A stretch of DNA of 38,513 bases, taken from assembly GCA_947478405.1 (NCBI GenBank), contig CANJVX010000030.1:1-38513 (forward strand), in the 5' to 3' direction. The position numbers and the translations under genes are program-made. This DNA is from Beijerinckiaceae bacterium. GTDB taxonomy: Bacteria > Pseudomonadota > Alphaproteobacteria > Rhizobiales > Beijerinckiaceae. Below, piece by piece: positions 17,896 through 25,859 of the stretch (position 1 is its first letter; each line of letters starts with the position of its first letter). Under the pieces are notes generated by a model that made no database searches, was not told the DNA's origin, and worked only from the letters and a program-made list of their open reading frames with translations.

Positions 17896-18594
17896 CTAGA
17901 TGTTGCGTGTCAGGTTATTGCGGAATTCTTCAATATGGCCGCGCATAGCCGCGTCCGCGCCGTCTGCATCATGATCACGGATAGCTGCGAGGATGGCTTC
18001 ATGCTGAGCATGCACATGCGCATGATGGCCGGGTCGGTTCAACGAGATAAACCAAAAGCGCAATGAGCGATCATGCAGTTTTGATAAAGTATCGGCAAGC
18101 ACATGATTCTTGGATGCGCGAGCAAGAACATTATGGAATTCGCGATCCAGCAGCATCAATTGTTCGGTGTTGCGCACCTCGACCCATTGGCCGGCGCGCG
18201 CGAGGATATCACACAGATGTTTGATCTCATCAGGTTCGGCGCGCTCTGCCGCCAGACGCATACCGTGACATTCATTGATTAGGCGAACGTCAACAATCTG
18301 CATAATTTCATCTAGGCTAACAGGTTTTACAATCACGCCTTTGCGCGGCATGACATCAACCATGCCTTCGAGCATCAGGCGATCAATGGCTTGGTGAACG
18401 GGAGTCCGACCAAAGCCCAGAGAGGCCGAAACAAATGCCTCGTTGAGATATTCGCCCGGTCGGAAGGTGCAGGTGATGATACGATGTTTGATCGCCTCAT
18501 AGGCAGCATCCCTTAAGGATTGCGCTCCAGCGGCGATGCGAGCGCGCGGGTCGCTCACCGGCTTTCCGCGGGTAGGGACGTTTTGTTCGTTCAT
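17896..18594 (-). CDS. GntR-family transcriptional regulator, FCD (FadR-like) type
   Basis: A 232-residue regulator with an N-terminal winged helix-turn-helix at about residues 25-90 (LRDAAYEAIKHRIITCTFRPGEYL, FGRTPVHQAIDRL). A C-terminal FCD ligand domain carries metal-binding type residues in LDREFHNVLAR, HAQHEAILAAI and MRGHIEEF. It overlaps the DUF2848 stop as ATGA, so it is expressed from the operon it probably controls. FCD regulators usually repress catabolic operons and release DNA on binding a pathway acid. A palindrome at 19286-19307 overlapping the operon promoter is the natural candidate operator. Ligand unknown. Confidence 0.92.
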   Translation of the reverse strand: MNEQNVPTRGKPVSDPRARIAAGAQSLRDAAYEAIKHRIITCTFRPGEYLNEAFVSASLGFGRTPVHQAIDRLMLEGMVDVMPRKGVIVKPVSLDEIMQIVDVRLINECHGMRLAAERAEPDEIKHLCDILARAGQWVEVRNTEQLMLLDREFHNVLARASKNHVLADTLSKLHDRSLRFWFISLNRPGHHAHVHAQHEAILAAIRDHDADGADAAMRGHIEEFRNNLTRNI

Positions 18595-19268
18595 CCCATC
18601 ACCGGTAGCTTATCAAGCCGATAGCTATGTCTAATGGTGCGGTTTAGTATCGGATCATGCAGTTCATATTCGAAAAAATCCGCCGGCCTGATGCCGCCCT
18701 TGGCGGCAAACGTGCCACAAAACATAATGGATTTCTCATCAAGCGATTGATGATCTTGATAGCCCTTGATCAAGGCCATCGGATACTGCATCGCGGTCAC
18801 TGAACCCTCTTGATAGAGGACACGCGCGCCGTTTTCTTCGATGAACGAGCGCATGATAAGATTCTCCCAATGTGGAACGACATCGGCGAAGGCCCAAAAT
18901 TCAGGTGCAATTGGTTTTTCGCACATCTGTTTGGAGACAGTGACATTATAGGTTTCGGCCTTGCGGTCCGTATGGTCTGAACCAACGCCCACCCAAAGCT
19001 CGCCACCAGATTGCAAGAGGACAAATTCGACCTCGCCGGAAGAATCCCCACCTACAGTCTCGATGCGCTGTTCCGTAGTCAGGCGCGATGCGCTCACACG
19101 ATAATAAATGGGTGTCGAGACGGGTCGTGCGACGCCGAGCTCTTCGAGCTCTTTAATATGCTTCTCAAGTGCTGCCTTATCGCTCCCGGTCCAGCCGGCG
19201 ACTATGGCCTTGGAGATTATTATCTCCTTTTTTTCAGAAACTTGGCCCTTATGAAACATCACCAGCAT
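18591..19268 (-). CDS. DUF2848 family protein
   Basis: A 225-residue protein of the DUF2848 family, which is poorly characterised; its fold has been related to fumarylacetoacetase-like enzymes. Recognisable blocks are VGVGSDHTDRKAE, MFCGTFAAKGGIRPADFFEYELHDP and RTIRHSYRLDKLP. It is the first gene of the long minus-strand operon. The start at 19268 has only a weak GGCGG site; an alternative ATG lies three codons inside. The 3' end overlaps the GntR start by four bases (ATGA). An FAH-like hydrolase or decarboxylase acting late in the pathway would fit the operon content, but no activity can be claimed. Confidence 0.82.
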   Translation of the reverse strand: MLVMFHKGQVSEKKEIIISKAIVAGWTGSDKAALEKHIKELEELGVARPVSTPIYYRVSASRLTTEQRIETVGGDSSGEVEFVLLQSGGELWVGVGSDHTDRKAETYNVTVSKQMCEKPIAPEFWAFADVVPHWENLIMRSFIEENGARVLYQEGSVTAMQYPMALIKGYQDHQSLDEKSIMFCGTFAAKGGIRPADFFEYELHDPILNRTIRHSYRLDKLPVMG

Positions 19269-19285
19269 GTGATCCGCCTGTGTGG

Positions 19286-19307
19286 CTACAGTGAAATATC
19301 ACAGTAG
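19286..19307. promoter_or_regulatory. 22-bp imperfect palindrome, candidate GntR operator
   Basis: The sequence has arms CTACAGTGA and TCACAGTAG around AATA and is symmetric at 8 of 9 positions. It lies 18 bases before the DUF2848 start and covers the predicted -10 of the operon promoter. Binding would block transcription. The operon's own FCD-type GntR protein is the likely binder, by position only. Confidence 0.5.
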
Positions 19308-19328
19308 TCCCTAAGCTTGTGCTGTCAA
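19301..19328 (-). promoter_or_regulatory. Predicted sigma70-type promoter of the DUF2848-amidase operon
   Basis: On the minus strand a perfect TTGACA (19328-19323) is followed after 16 bases by TACTGT. It sits about 35 bases upstream of the first gene of the operon. The -10 is weak, as expected for a regulated promoter, and overlaps the palindrome at 19286-19307. Confidence 0.45.
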
Positions 19329-19364
19329 GCGAGCGTGTCCTCTAACTGTGGATGAAGCCATTGA

Positions 19365-20141
19365 TCAGGAGAGTTCAATCCGGATGGGAACATGATCGGA
19401 GGGTTTTTCAAGGGCCCGCATATCCTTGTCTATCGTGACCGACTTGAGGCGATCTGCCGCCTGTGGGGAGAGCAGCAGATGGTCAATGCGGATGCCGTTG
19501 TTCCGTTGCCAGGCTCCGGCCTGATAATCCCAGAACGTGTAGAGCCCGGCGTCGTCGGTCGTCGCCCGAAAGGCTTCGGTCAGACCCAAATTAAGGAGCG
19601 TCTGGAATTTCTCCCGCGTTTGGGGAAGGAAGAGGGCGTCATTTGCCCAAGCAGACGGATCATAACAATCACGTGCGGCCGGAATGACATTGTAATCGCC
19701 AGCCAGTACGATTGGCTCTTCCAGGCGCATAAGTTCGCGCGCATGTGCGATGAGGCGATCCATCCAAGCCAGCTTGTAGGGGTACTTCTCTGTTCCCACG
19801 GGATTTCCATTGGGTAAGTAGATCGAGGCAACGCGCACGACCCCAGTGCCGTCTGATACGACGGCTTCAATATACCGCGCCTGCGCGTCCAGTTCATCAC
19901 CGGGTAGACCCGTCCGGATTTCCATAGGGCGCTTGGACAATATCGCAACGCCATTAAAGGTCTTCTGACCATGCACAGCAACGTTATAACCCGCGGCCTC
20001 AACTTCCAGCCGCGGAAAGGCCTCATCCATACATTTCAATTCTTGCAGGCAGAGGACGTCAGGTTCGACAGTTTTTAAATAGGCCAGCAAATGATCGAGC
20101 CGTTGGCGAACAGAATTGACGTTCCATGTCGATATGATCAT
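19365..20141 (-). CDS. xthA: Exodeoxyribonuclease III
   Basis: An AP endonuclease and 3'-5' exonuclease of base-excision repair, 258 residues. The active-site residues of the exonuclease III family are all present: N8 (STWNVNS), E34 (LQELKC), D149 and N151 (GDYNV), D220 (IRIDHLL) and the general base H250 (PSDHVPI). The start is placed at the ATG at 20141 (MIISTWNVNSV), which matches the usual N-terminus. A longer frame upstream adds unrelated residues. It lies 20 bases after the acyltransferase on the same strand and is probably co-transcribed with it. Confidence 0.96.
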   Translation of the reverse strand: MIISTWNVNSVRQRLDHLLAYLKTVEPDVLCLQELKCMDEAFPRLEVEAAGYNVAVHGQKTFNGVAILSKRPMEIRTGLPGDELDAQARYIEAVVSDGTGVVRVASIYLPNGNPVGTEKYPYKLAWMDRLIAHARELMRLEEPIVLAGDYNVIPAARDCYDPSAWANDALFLPQTREKFQTLLNLGLTEAFRATTDDAGLYTFWDYQAGAWQRNNGIRIDHLLLSPQAADRLKSVTIDKDMRALEKPSDHVPIRIELS

Positions 20142-20161
20142 TGCGCGATCCCCCGCATCAT

Positions 20162-21013
20162 TCAGACCCAGCGACCATGCGCCCACATCCATTCGCCTGG
20201 ACGCGAGCGGATATTTCTTTCGAGCGCCGCCTGAATAGCTGCCGTTGTGGCCAAAACATTAGCGTCGCGGTCTCCGGTTGTGCTCACGTCGATTTCTTCG
20301 AGGCGGATGCGAAAGCGCACGCCAGGATCGCGCATGACATGAGCCACAAAGACTGGCTTTTTGAGTGTGACAGCCAAATAGGCAGGGAAGGCATTGGAGG
20401 GCGCAAGACGTCCGAAAAAAGGAACCTTGATACCGCCTCTTTCCCGCAGATCTGCCATGATCGACAAGGCACCACCAGCCTTTACATATTTTGCGGCCAA
20501 CAAAGCCGTGCTCGCTTGTTTAGGAAAAAGACCATCCGGATAGAGAGGGACGCGTTGTGCAAGTGCCATGTCGTTCACGAGCGGATTTTTCAACCGGCGG
20601 TAAATTCCGGCTGTTCTGATCCCCAATTTCGCGAAACCCACAACCGCTATTTCCCAATTACCCTGATGGGCTGTGCAAGCGATGAACCCTTTCGTCGCCG
20701 AAAGCCTGTTGCGGACATTTTCAATGTCTTCGACGATCACGCGATCCGAGTTCAAGATGTCTTCGAGGCGAAAACTTTCGGCGAAAACCCGCCCCATTGT
20801 ATCCCAGCTCTGGATTGCCAGCTTTGTTCTCTCGCCACGGGTCTCGTCCGGATAGGCAGCGCGCAATTGCGCAATCATACGACGATGTCGGCTAGAAAAT
20901 GGAGCAAACAGGCGCCACAGCGCCCCGCTGATCCAGGAGGCGTGCTCGATTGGCAGACTTCGCATTAGGACAGCAAAGACGTAATACAGCGCGTATTCTA
21001 TGCGATAGCGCAA
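20162..21013 (-). CDS. Lysophospholipid / lipid A acyltransferase (HtrB/LpxL-like)
   Basis: An inner-membrane-associated acyltransferase of 283 residues that transfers an acyl chain to lipid A or a related lipid. The catalytic HX4E is H116 and E121 (HQGNWE), the family form. An N-terminal hydrophobic helix (ALYYVFAVLM) anchors the protein. The C-terminus WMWAHGRWV is typical. The start is a TTG at 21013 (LRYRIEYALYYVFAV region); no ribosome site is evident. The first in-frame ATG (20965) would delete the anchor, so the TTG is kept. It is followed by xthA. Confidence 0.87.
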   Translation of the reverse strand: MRYRIEYALYYVFAVLMRSLPIEHASWISGALWRLFAPFSSRHRRMIAQLRAAYPDETRGERTKLAIQSWDTMGRVFAESFRLEDILNSDRVIVEDIENVRNRLSATKGFIACTAHQGNWEIAVVGFAKLGIRTAGIYRRLKNPLVNDMALAQRVPLYPDGLFPKQASTALLAAKYVKAGGALSIMADLRERGGIKVPFFGRLAPSNAFPAYLAVTLKKPVFVAHVMRDPGVRFRIRLEEIDVSTTGDRDANVLATTAAIQAALERNIRSRPGEWMWAHGRWV

Positions 21014-21411
21014 AAGGTGGGCCCGAGAAGAAAGGGATGCAGCACGCGGGCTACGGAGCCTGCTCTTTTTGGGTGCGCGGGTGCGATTGTCAAGTCTGCG
21101 GGCCGAAAGCTAACTGGAATTGCAGCCAAATCGCCGATGGTATGGCTGGGTGCCTCAATACTGGGCTCCGTTCAGCGTTTTTATCACGCGCCGCCCCAAT
21201 CCGTGCGCTGGCCAGGATTTAGGTAGGCAAAATATTGTATTTATTGATGTTTTTTATCGATTATCGTCAGATTATTCCGCAACGCAGCGTGTCGTACCCT
21301 TGCGAAAGTTGGTGCCGCCAATTCTCCGGTATCTGGTATAATTAGGGTCAGGTCGGCCCGATTGAGGCCTAGCGGCTATGGCTGCCAATAACCGTTATCG
21401 GAGGAATGAAT
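21014..21411. other. Intergenic region with extended -10 promoter for the TRAP operon
   Basis: This 398-base gap lies between the divergent acyltransferase and dctP-like genes. A TGGTATAAT at 21334-21342 is a consensus extended -10 element about 70 bases before the dctP-like ATG. No good -35 is present, so an activator may be needed. Short open frames in the gap lack ribosome sites and family resemblance, and I see no RNA gene. Confidence 0.45.
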
Positions 21412-22431
21412 ATGACATTGACGCGTCGCCACGTACTTGCCGGCTCTATCGCTGCTCCCGCAATTCTTTCCTTCTCGTCGGCCCAAGCCGCAACGACACT
21501 GAAAATCTCTCACCAATTCCCGGGTTCGAATGGCAAGGATGGCGATTTCCGCGACATTCTTTGTCAGCGCTTTGCGCAGGAAATTGCAGCAAAGAGCGGC
21601 GGGGAAATGGCTGGGCAGGTCTATGCAGGTTCCTCGCTGATGAAGGTCAATTCCCAAGTGTCATCTTTGCGAAAGGGCGCACTCGATATGTCGCTTGTTC
21701 CCATTTCATATGCGGGCGGCGAAATGCCTGAGGTGAATATCGGTCTGATGCCGGCTCTTGTCAGTTCCTACAAGCAGGGTCTCGCTTGGAAAACCGCCGC
21801 GGTGGGCAAAGAGTTCTCTAAATTTTTGAACGACAAAGGAATTATGATCGTGACGTGGATCTGGCAGGCGGGCGGAGTTGCCAGTCGGTCTACACCCCTT
21901 ATCAATCCAGAAGATGCCAAAGGTATGAAAATTCGCGGTGGGTCACGCGAGATGGACTTGATGTTGCAGGCTGCAGGCGCCGCTGTGCTCTCGCTGCCGT
22001 CAAATGAACTCTATGCAGCTATGCAGACGGGCGCATGCGATGCAGGACTTACATCGTCAACGAGCCTGATCTCGTTCAAGCTGGAAGAGATTGCTAAGCA
22101 TCTGACAACAGGTCGGGGACAATCTTATTGGTATATGCTTGAGCCTTTGATTATCTCGAAATCGATTTTTGATGCTTTACCAAAGAAGCAGCAAGATTTG
22201 ATTATGGAAGTTGGCGAGAGTCTTGAAGCCTATGGGCGGGATGCGGCCATGGTAGATGATGTTGCCGTTGCCAAGATCTACGAGAAAGCCGGCGCCAAGG
22301 TGCATGACTTGGATGCGAACATTGTTGAGAAATGGCGTAAGATCGCACGTGAGACGGCGTGGAAGGATTATGCCGAGAAGAACACCAATAGTGCGAAGCT
22401 TCTGCAGTTGGCCGAAGCTGTGCCCGCATGA
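21412..22431 (+). CDS. TRAP transporter substrate-binding protein (DctP family)
   Basis: The periplasmic receptor of a TRAP dicarboxylate-type transporter, 339 residues. It begins MTLTRRHVLAGSIAAPAIL with a twin-Arg-like signal ending AQA, before ATTLKISHQFP. The mature part has typical DctP blocks: GQVYAGSSLMKVNSQVSSLRKGALDM and GMKIRGGSREMDLMLQAAGAAVLSLPSNELYAAMQTGACDA. The ATG at 21412 is preferred to 21406, because GGAGG lies seven bases before it but only one before the other. It overlaps the DctQ start by four bases (ATGA). Given the downstream malonyl-CoA synthetase, malonate or a similar dicarboxylate is the likely ligand (inference). Confidence 0.93.
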   Translation: MTLTRRHVLAGSIAAPAILSFSSAQAATTLKISHQFPGSNGKDGDFRDILCQRFAQEIAAKSGGEMAGQVYAGSSLMKVNSQVSSLRKGALDMSLVPISYAGGEMPEVNIGLMPALVSSYKQGLAWKTAAVGKEFSKFLNDKGIMIVTWIWQAGGVASRSTPLINPEDAKGMKIRGGSREMDLMLQAAGAAVLSLPSNELYAAMQTGACDAGLTSSTSLISFKLEEIAKHLTTGRGQSYWYMLEPLIISKSIFDALPKKQQDLIMEVGESLEAYGRDAAMVDDVAVAKIYEKAGAKVHDLDANIVEKWRKIARETAWKDYAEKNTNSAKLLQLAEAVPA

Positions 22432-22982
22432 GTTCTCATGGTTTTGAAATACCGGGCGCTTCTGCGCCGAGTGAAAAGCTTAGCGGCCCCGTTGGGGCCG
22501 CCGAAGTTTTGCTGGCGCTCATCAATAAAGTGATCATGGTTTGTGCATCTATCGCATTGATCGCGGCCAGTGTGATCCTCAGCTATAGCGTTGTCGTTCG
22601 TTATTATTTCAAATCCCCCACGTACTGGCAGGATGAAGCCTCTGTTTTCCTTCTCGTCGGAGCGACATTCCTGACAGCTGCGCATGTTCAATCCAAGCGG
22701 GGACATGTTGGTATCGACGCGATCGTTGGATTTCTCTCGACTCGGGCAAATCGTCTGCGACTCTTGCTGGTTGATATGGCTAGTTTCACGTTTTGTGCAT
22801 TTTTTTCTTGGAAATCCTGGACTCTTTTCTATGAAGCTTTTGAAGAGGGGCAGGTCACATCGTCCACTTGGGCACCGCCACTCTCGATACCCTATTCAGT
22901 GATGGCATTTGGCATGAGTTTACTCTGCCTTCAAATCGCCCTGCAAATTGCGGCCGGTCTCAAAAAAGGTCAGAACCTGTGA
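22428..22982 (+). CDS. TRAP transporter small permease (DctQ family)
   Basis: The small inner-membrane subunit, 184 residues with four hydrophobic segments at about 32-55, 68-88, 105-125 and 145-170. The conserved WQDEAS between segments 1 and 2 and the RGHVGID loop are characteristic of DctQ. It overlaps dctP-like upstream (ATGA) and dctM-like downstream (GTGA), so all three subunits are translated together. The N-terminal tail of about 30 residues is longer than in many family members. Confidence 0.93.
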   Translation: MSSHGFEIPGASAPSEKLSGPVGAAEVLLALINKVIMVCASIALIAASVILSYSVVVRYYFKSPTYWQDEASVFLLVGATFLTAAHVQSKRGHVGIDAIVGFLSTRANRLRLLLVDMASFTFCAFFSWKSWTLFYEAFEEGQVTSSTWAPPLSIPYSVMAFGMSLLCLQIALQIAAGLKKGQNL

Positions 22983-24337
22983 GCACTCTATATGTAGGCC
23001 TCCTCTATGGCGGCGCAACGCTTTTCGCTATGTTTGCAGGTATGCCGATTGCGTTTGCACTTGGTGGTGTTGCTATTGTCTTTATGTATTTTTTTATGCC
23101 TGCAGCGTCTCTCGATACCGTGACGCAAAATGTATTTGAAGAAATGGCTTCGATTACGCTTCTGTCGATTCCACTGTTCATACTGAAAGGGGCAGCGATC
23201 GGAAAGTCCCGCGCGGGACAAGACCTCTATTCGGCTCTTCATGCGTGGATGCATCGCGTGCCCGGCGGTCTTGGCATCGCTAATGTTTTTGCCTGCGCTT
23301 TATTTGCAGCCATGGCTGGATCCTCGCCGGCAACGTGCTCGGCTATTGGTTCGGCGGGAATTCCGGAAATGCGCAAGCGTGGATATTCCGGAGGCTTTGC
23401 AGCTGGCCTTATTGCTGCGGGCGGTACACTTGGCATCCTTCTGCCGCCATCTATTACAATGATTCTTTATGCCGTTGCGGCCGAGCAATCGCTTGGTCGA
23501 TTGTTTCTCGCAGGAATTGGTCCTGGATTTTTGCTGGTAATGCTTTTTGCGAGTTATGCTGTCGTGCGTTTTCGTCAGGAATATCGTATCGCACGAGCTG
23601 AATATGAGCGCACGGGAAGTGCCCATGCCATTCTCGAGACGCACGAATATACGATGGCGCAGAAGTTCAGCGCCCTTCCACGTGTCATTCCGTTTGTCGC
23701 GCTGCTTACGGGCGTGATGTTTGCGCTTTATGGTGGCTATGCCACCCCATCGGAAACCGCAGGGTTGGGCGGACTTTTGGCGCTGGGTCTAATCGCCATT
23801 ATTTATAGTGTCTGGCGCCCGTCCGATCTGGAGCCGATCCTGTCATCGACACTCCGGGAATCGACTATGCTGATGATGATCATCGGCATGTCGTTACTTT
23901 ATTCTTACGTGATGAGCTATCTGCATATCTCTCAGGGTGCAGCCCAGACCATTGTGGCTCTTAATTTGGACAAATGGTTACTTCTCGCGACCATTCTTTT
24001 GTTAGTCGTAGTTTTGGGGTTTTTCTTGCCTCCGGTATCTATCATTCTCATGACAGCACCCATCATATTGCCGCCGATTAAGGCTGCGGGCTTTGATTTG
24101 ATTTGGTTCGGTGTGGTGATGACAATTGTGATGGAATTGGGTTTGATCCACCCTCCGGTGGGATTGAATATTTTCGTTATCCGCAATATTGCACCTGACA
24201 TCCCTCTGAAAGAGGTTATTTTCGGGACATTGCCTTTTGTTGTCCTGATGATTTGTGCCGTGATACTTCTGTGCCTATTTCCTGCCATTTCGACCTCGCT
24301 TCCCGATCTTGTGATGGGGTTGCCTAACAGCCGTTAA
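22979..24337 (+). CDS. TRAP transporter large permease (DctM family)
   Basis: The large, sodium-coupled channel subunit, 452 residues with a dozen or so membrane segments. Family blocks include GMPIAFALGG, AMAGSSPATCSAIGSAGIPEM, GILLPPSI and LIHPPVGLNIFVI. The start is the GTG at 22979 overlapping the DctQ stop (GTGA). This gives VSTLYVGLLYGGATLFAMFAG, the expected first segment, whereas a longer upstream frame would run back into dctQ. With the two preceding genes it forms a complete TRAP transporter. Confidence 0.94.
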   Translation: MSTLYVGLLYGGATLFAMFAGMPIAFALGGVAIVFMYFFMPAASLDTVTQNVFEEMASITLLSIPLFILKGAAIGKSRAGQDLYSALHAWMHRVPGGLGIANVFACALFAAMAGSSPATCSAIGSAGIPEMRKRGYSGGFAAGLIAAGGTLGILLPPSITMILYAVAAEQSLGRLFLAGIGPGFLLVMLFASYAVVRFRQEYRIARAEYERTGSAHAILETHEYTMAQKFSALPRVIPFVALLTGVMFALYGGYATPSETAGLGGLLALGLIAIIYSVWRPSDLEPILSSTLRESTMLMMIIGMSLLYSYVMSYLHISQGAAQTIVALNLDKWLLLATILLLVVVLGFFLPPVSIILMTAPIILPPIKAAGFDLIWFGVVMTIVMELGLIHPPVGLNIFVIRNIAPDIPLKEVIFGTLPFVVLMICAVILLCLFPAISTSLPDLVMGLPNSR

Positions 24338-24347
24338 GGTTTTTTTG

Positions 24348-25859
24348 ATGAGCAATCTGTTCGATCGTCTTGTTGGCAACACGCCAGATTTGTCCGCGAT
24401 TGCTATCGTTAATGTGGATGGGCGCATATATACTTACGGTGATTTGTTTGCACTTTCGGCCCAGTTGGCCCATGTGTTAGTGCAGCAAGGTGTCACGCCC
24501 GGTGACCGCGTCGCCGTTCAGGTTGAGAAAACGGTTCCAGCACTTGTCCTTTATCTTGCAACCTTGCGCGCGGGCGGTGTCTATCTCCCGCTCAATACCG
24601 CTTACACCCTTGCTGAACTCGAATATTTCCTAAATGATTCAGAGCCGCGCTTGGTGATTTGCGACCCTTCATCTGAAAATGGAATCAAAGTTCTTGCGTC
24701 GAGGATAGGCGCGGACGTTTTGACACTTGATCAGGTTGGGCAAGGCAGCTTAATTACCCAATCCGCCCGACAACTCAAAGATTTCGAGACCTCGCCGCGC
24801 AAGGGTGATGATCTAGCTGCTATTCTGTACACGTCAGGCACAACCGGACGCTCCAAGGGCGCGATGTTGACGCATGATAATCTTTATTCCAACGCGGCAA
24901 CTTTGATCGACTATTGGCGCTTCACGTCAAAAGATGTGCTTCTTCACGCTCTGCCTATCTATCACACGCATGGTCTGTTCGTCGGGACGAATGTCACATT
25001 TTTCTCTGGCGCATCAATGATCTTCTTGCCGAAGTTTGATCCCGACAGGATTATGGATTTAATGGCCGGCGCGAGCTGCCTGATGGGCGTCCCCACATTT
25101 TACGTTAGGCTGCTCCAGCATCCGAAGCTCGATAAGAGCGCGGTAAAGAACATGCGGCTTTTTATTTCGGGCTCAGCACCTCTGCTGGCAGACACGCATC
25201 GCGAATGGCAAGCCAAGACGGGTCAGGCGATACTTGAACGTTATGGCATGACAGAAACCAATATGAACACGTCAAACCCATATGACGGGGATCGTGTTCC
25301 AGGTTCTGTCGGTTTTCCCTTGCCGGGCGTTTCTGTGCGAATTGCCGAGCCCGACACGGGTCAATTATTGCCTGAAGAAGAGATCGGCATGATAGAAGTG
25401 AAAGGCCCAAATGTCTTCAAGGGCTACTGGCGGATGCCGGATAAAACCGAAGCTGAATTTCGTCCGGATGGTTTTTTCATCACAGGTGACCTCGGAAAAA
25501 TTGATGCGCTTGGCTATGTTCATATCGTGGGGCGCGGAAAAGACCTGATCATCACCGGCGGGTTCAATGTTTATCCGAAAGAAATCGAGTCAGAAATTGA
25601 TGCCATGCAAGGCGTTTTTGAAAGTGCGGTCATCGGTGTTCCTCATCCTGATTTCGGAGAGGGTGTGACCGCCGTTGTAGTGCGCACTCAACCAGAGCAG
25701 ATTGATGAGAATTCCATTATCAATGCGTTGCAGGATCGATTAGCTAAATTTAAACAGCCCAAGAAGATTATTTTTGTTGCCGACCTCCCGCGCAATACTA
25801 TGGGTAAAGTTCAAAAGAATTTACTTCGCGATCAATTCTCGAAACTTTTTGCCAAGTGA
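24348..25859 (+). CDS. matB: Malonyl-CoA synthetase (AMP-forming, MatB-like)
   Basis: A 503-residue cytoplasmic acyl-CoA synthetase of the ANL superfamily that should activate malonate to malonyl-CoA with ATP. The P-loop is YTSGTTGRSKG (161-171). The A5-type region ERYGMTETNMNTSNPYDGD is highly characteristic of MatB. The hinge region is GRGKDLIITGGFNVYPKEIE, and the catalytic Lys is K487 (PRNTMGKVQKN). The ATG at 24348 is used, with AAGG upstream; a TTG one codon earlier is possible. It follows the TRAP genes by 10 bases and overlaps the CoA-transferase gene by four (GTGA). Malonyl-CoA decarboxylase (matA), the usual partner, is not in the window. Methylmalonate is an alternative substrate. 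Confidence 0.9.
   Translation: MSNLFDRLVGNTPDLSAIAIVNVDGRIYTYGDLFALSAQLAHVLVQQGVTPGDRVAVQVEKTVPALVLYLATLRAGGVYLPLNTAYTLAELEYFLNDSEPRLVICDPSSENGIKVLASRIGADVLTLDQVGQGSLITQSARQLKDFETSPRKGDDLAAILYTSGTTGRSKGAMLTHDNLYSNAATLIDYWRFTSKDVLLHALPIYHTHGLFVGTNVTFFSGASMIFLPKFDPDRIMDLMAGASCLMGVPTFYVRLLQHPKLDKSAVKNMRLFISGSAPLLADTHREWQAKTGQAILERYGMTETNMNTSNPYDGDRVPGSVGFPLPGVSVRIAEPDTGQLLPEEEIGMIEVKGPNVFKGYWRMPDKTEAEFRPDGFFITGDLGKIDALGYVHIVGRGKDLIITGGFNVYPKEIESEIDAMQGVFESAVIGVPHPDFGEGVTAVVVRTQPEQIDENSIINALQDRLAKFKQPKKIIFVADLPRNTMGKVQKNLLRDQFSKLFAK

Noticed and set aside
20141-20968. A 275-codon plus-strand frame
   Set aside because: It is antisense to the acyltransferase with its HX4E box; no ribosome site or family match.
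20950-21341. Several short plus-strand frames and an open minus-strand frame upstream of the acyltransferase
   Set aside because: None has a ribosome site, a good start or a family pattern. The region is better explained as a leader and promoter region.
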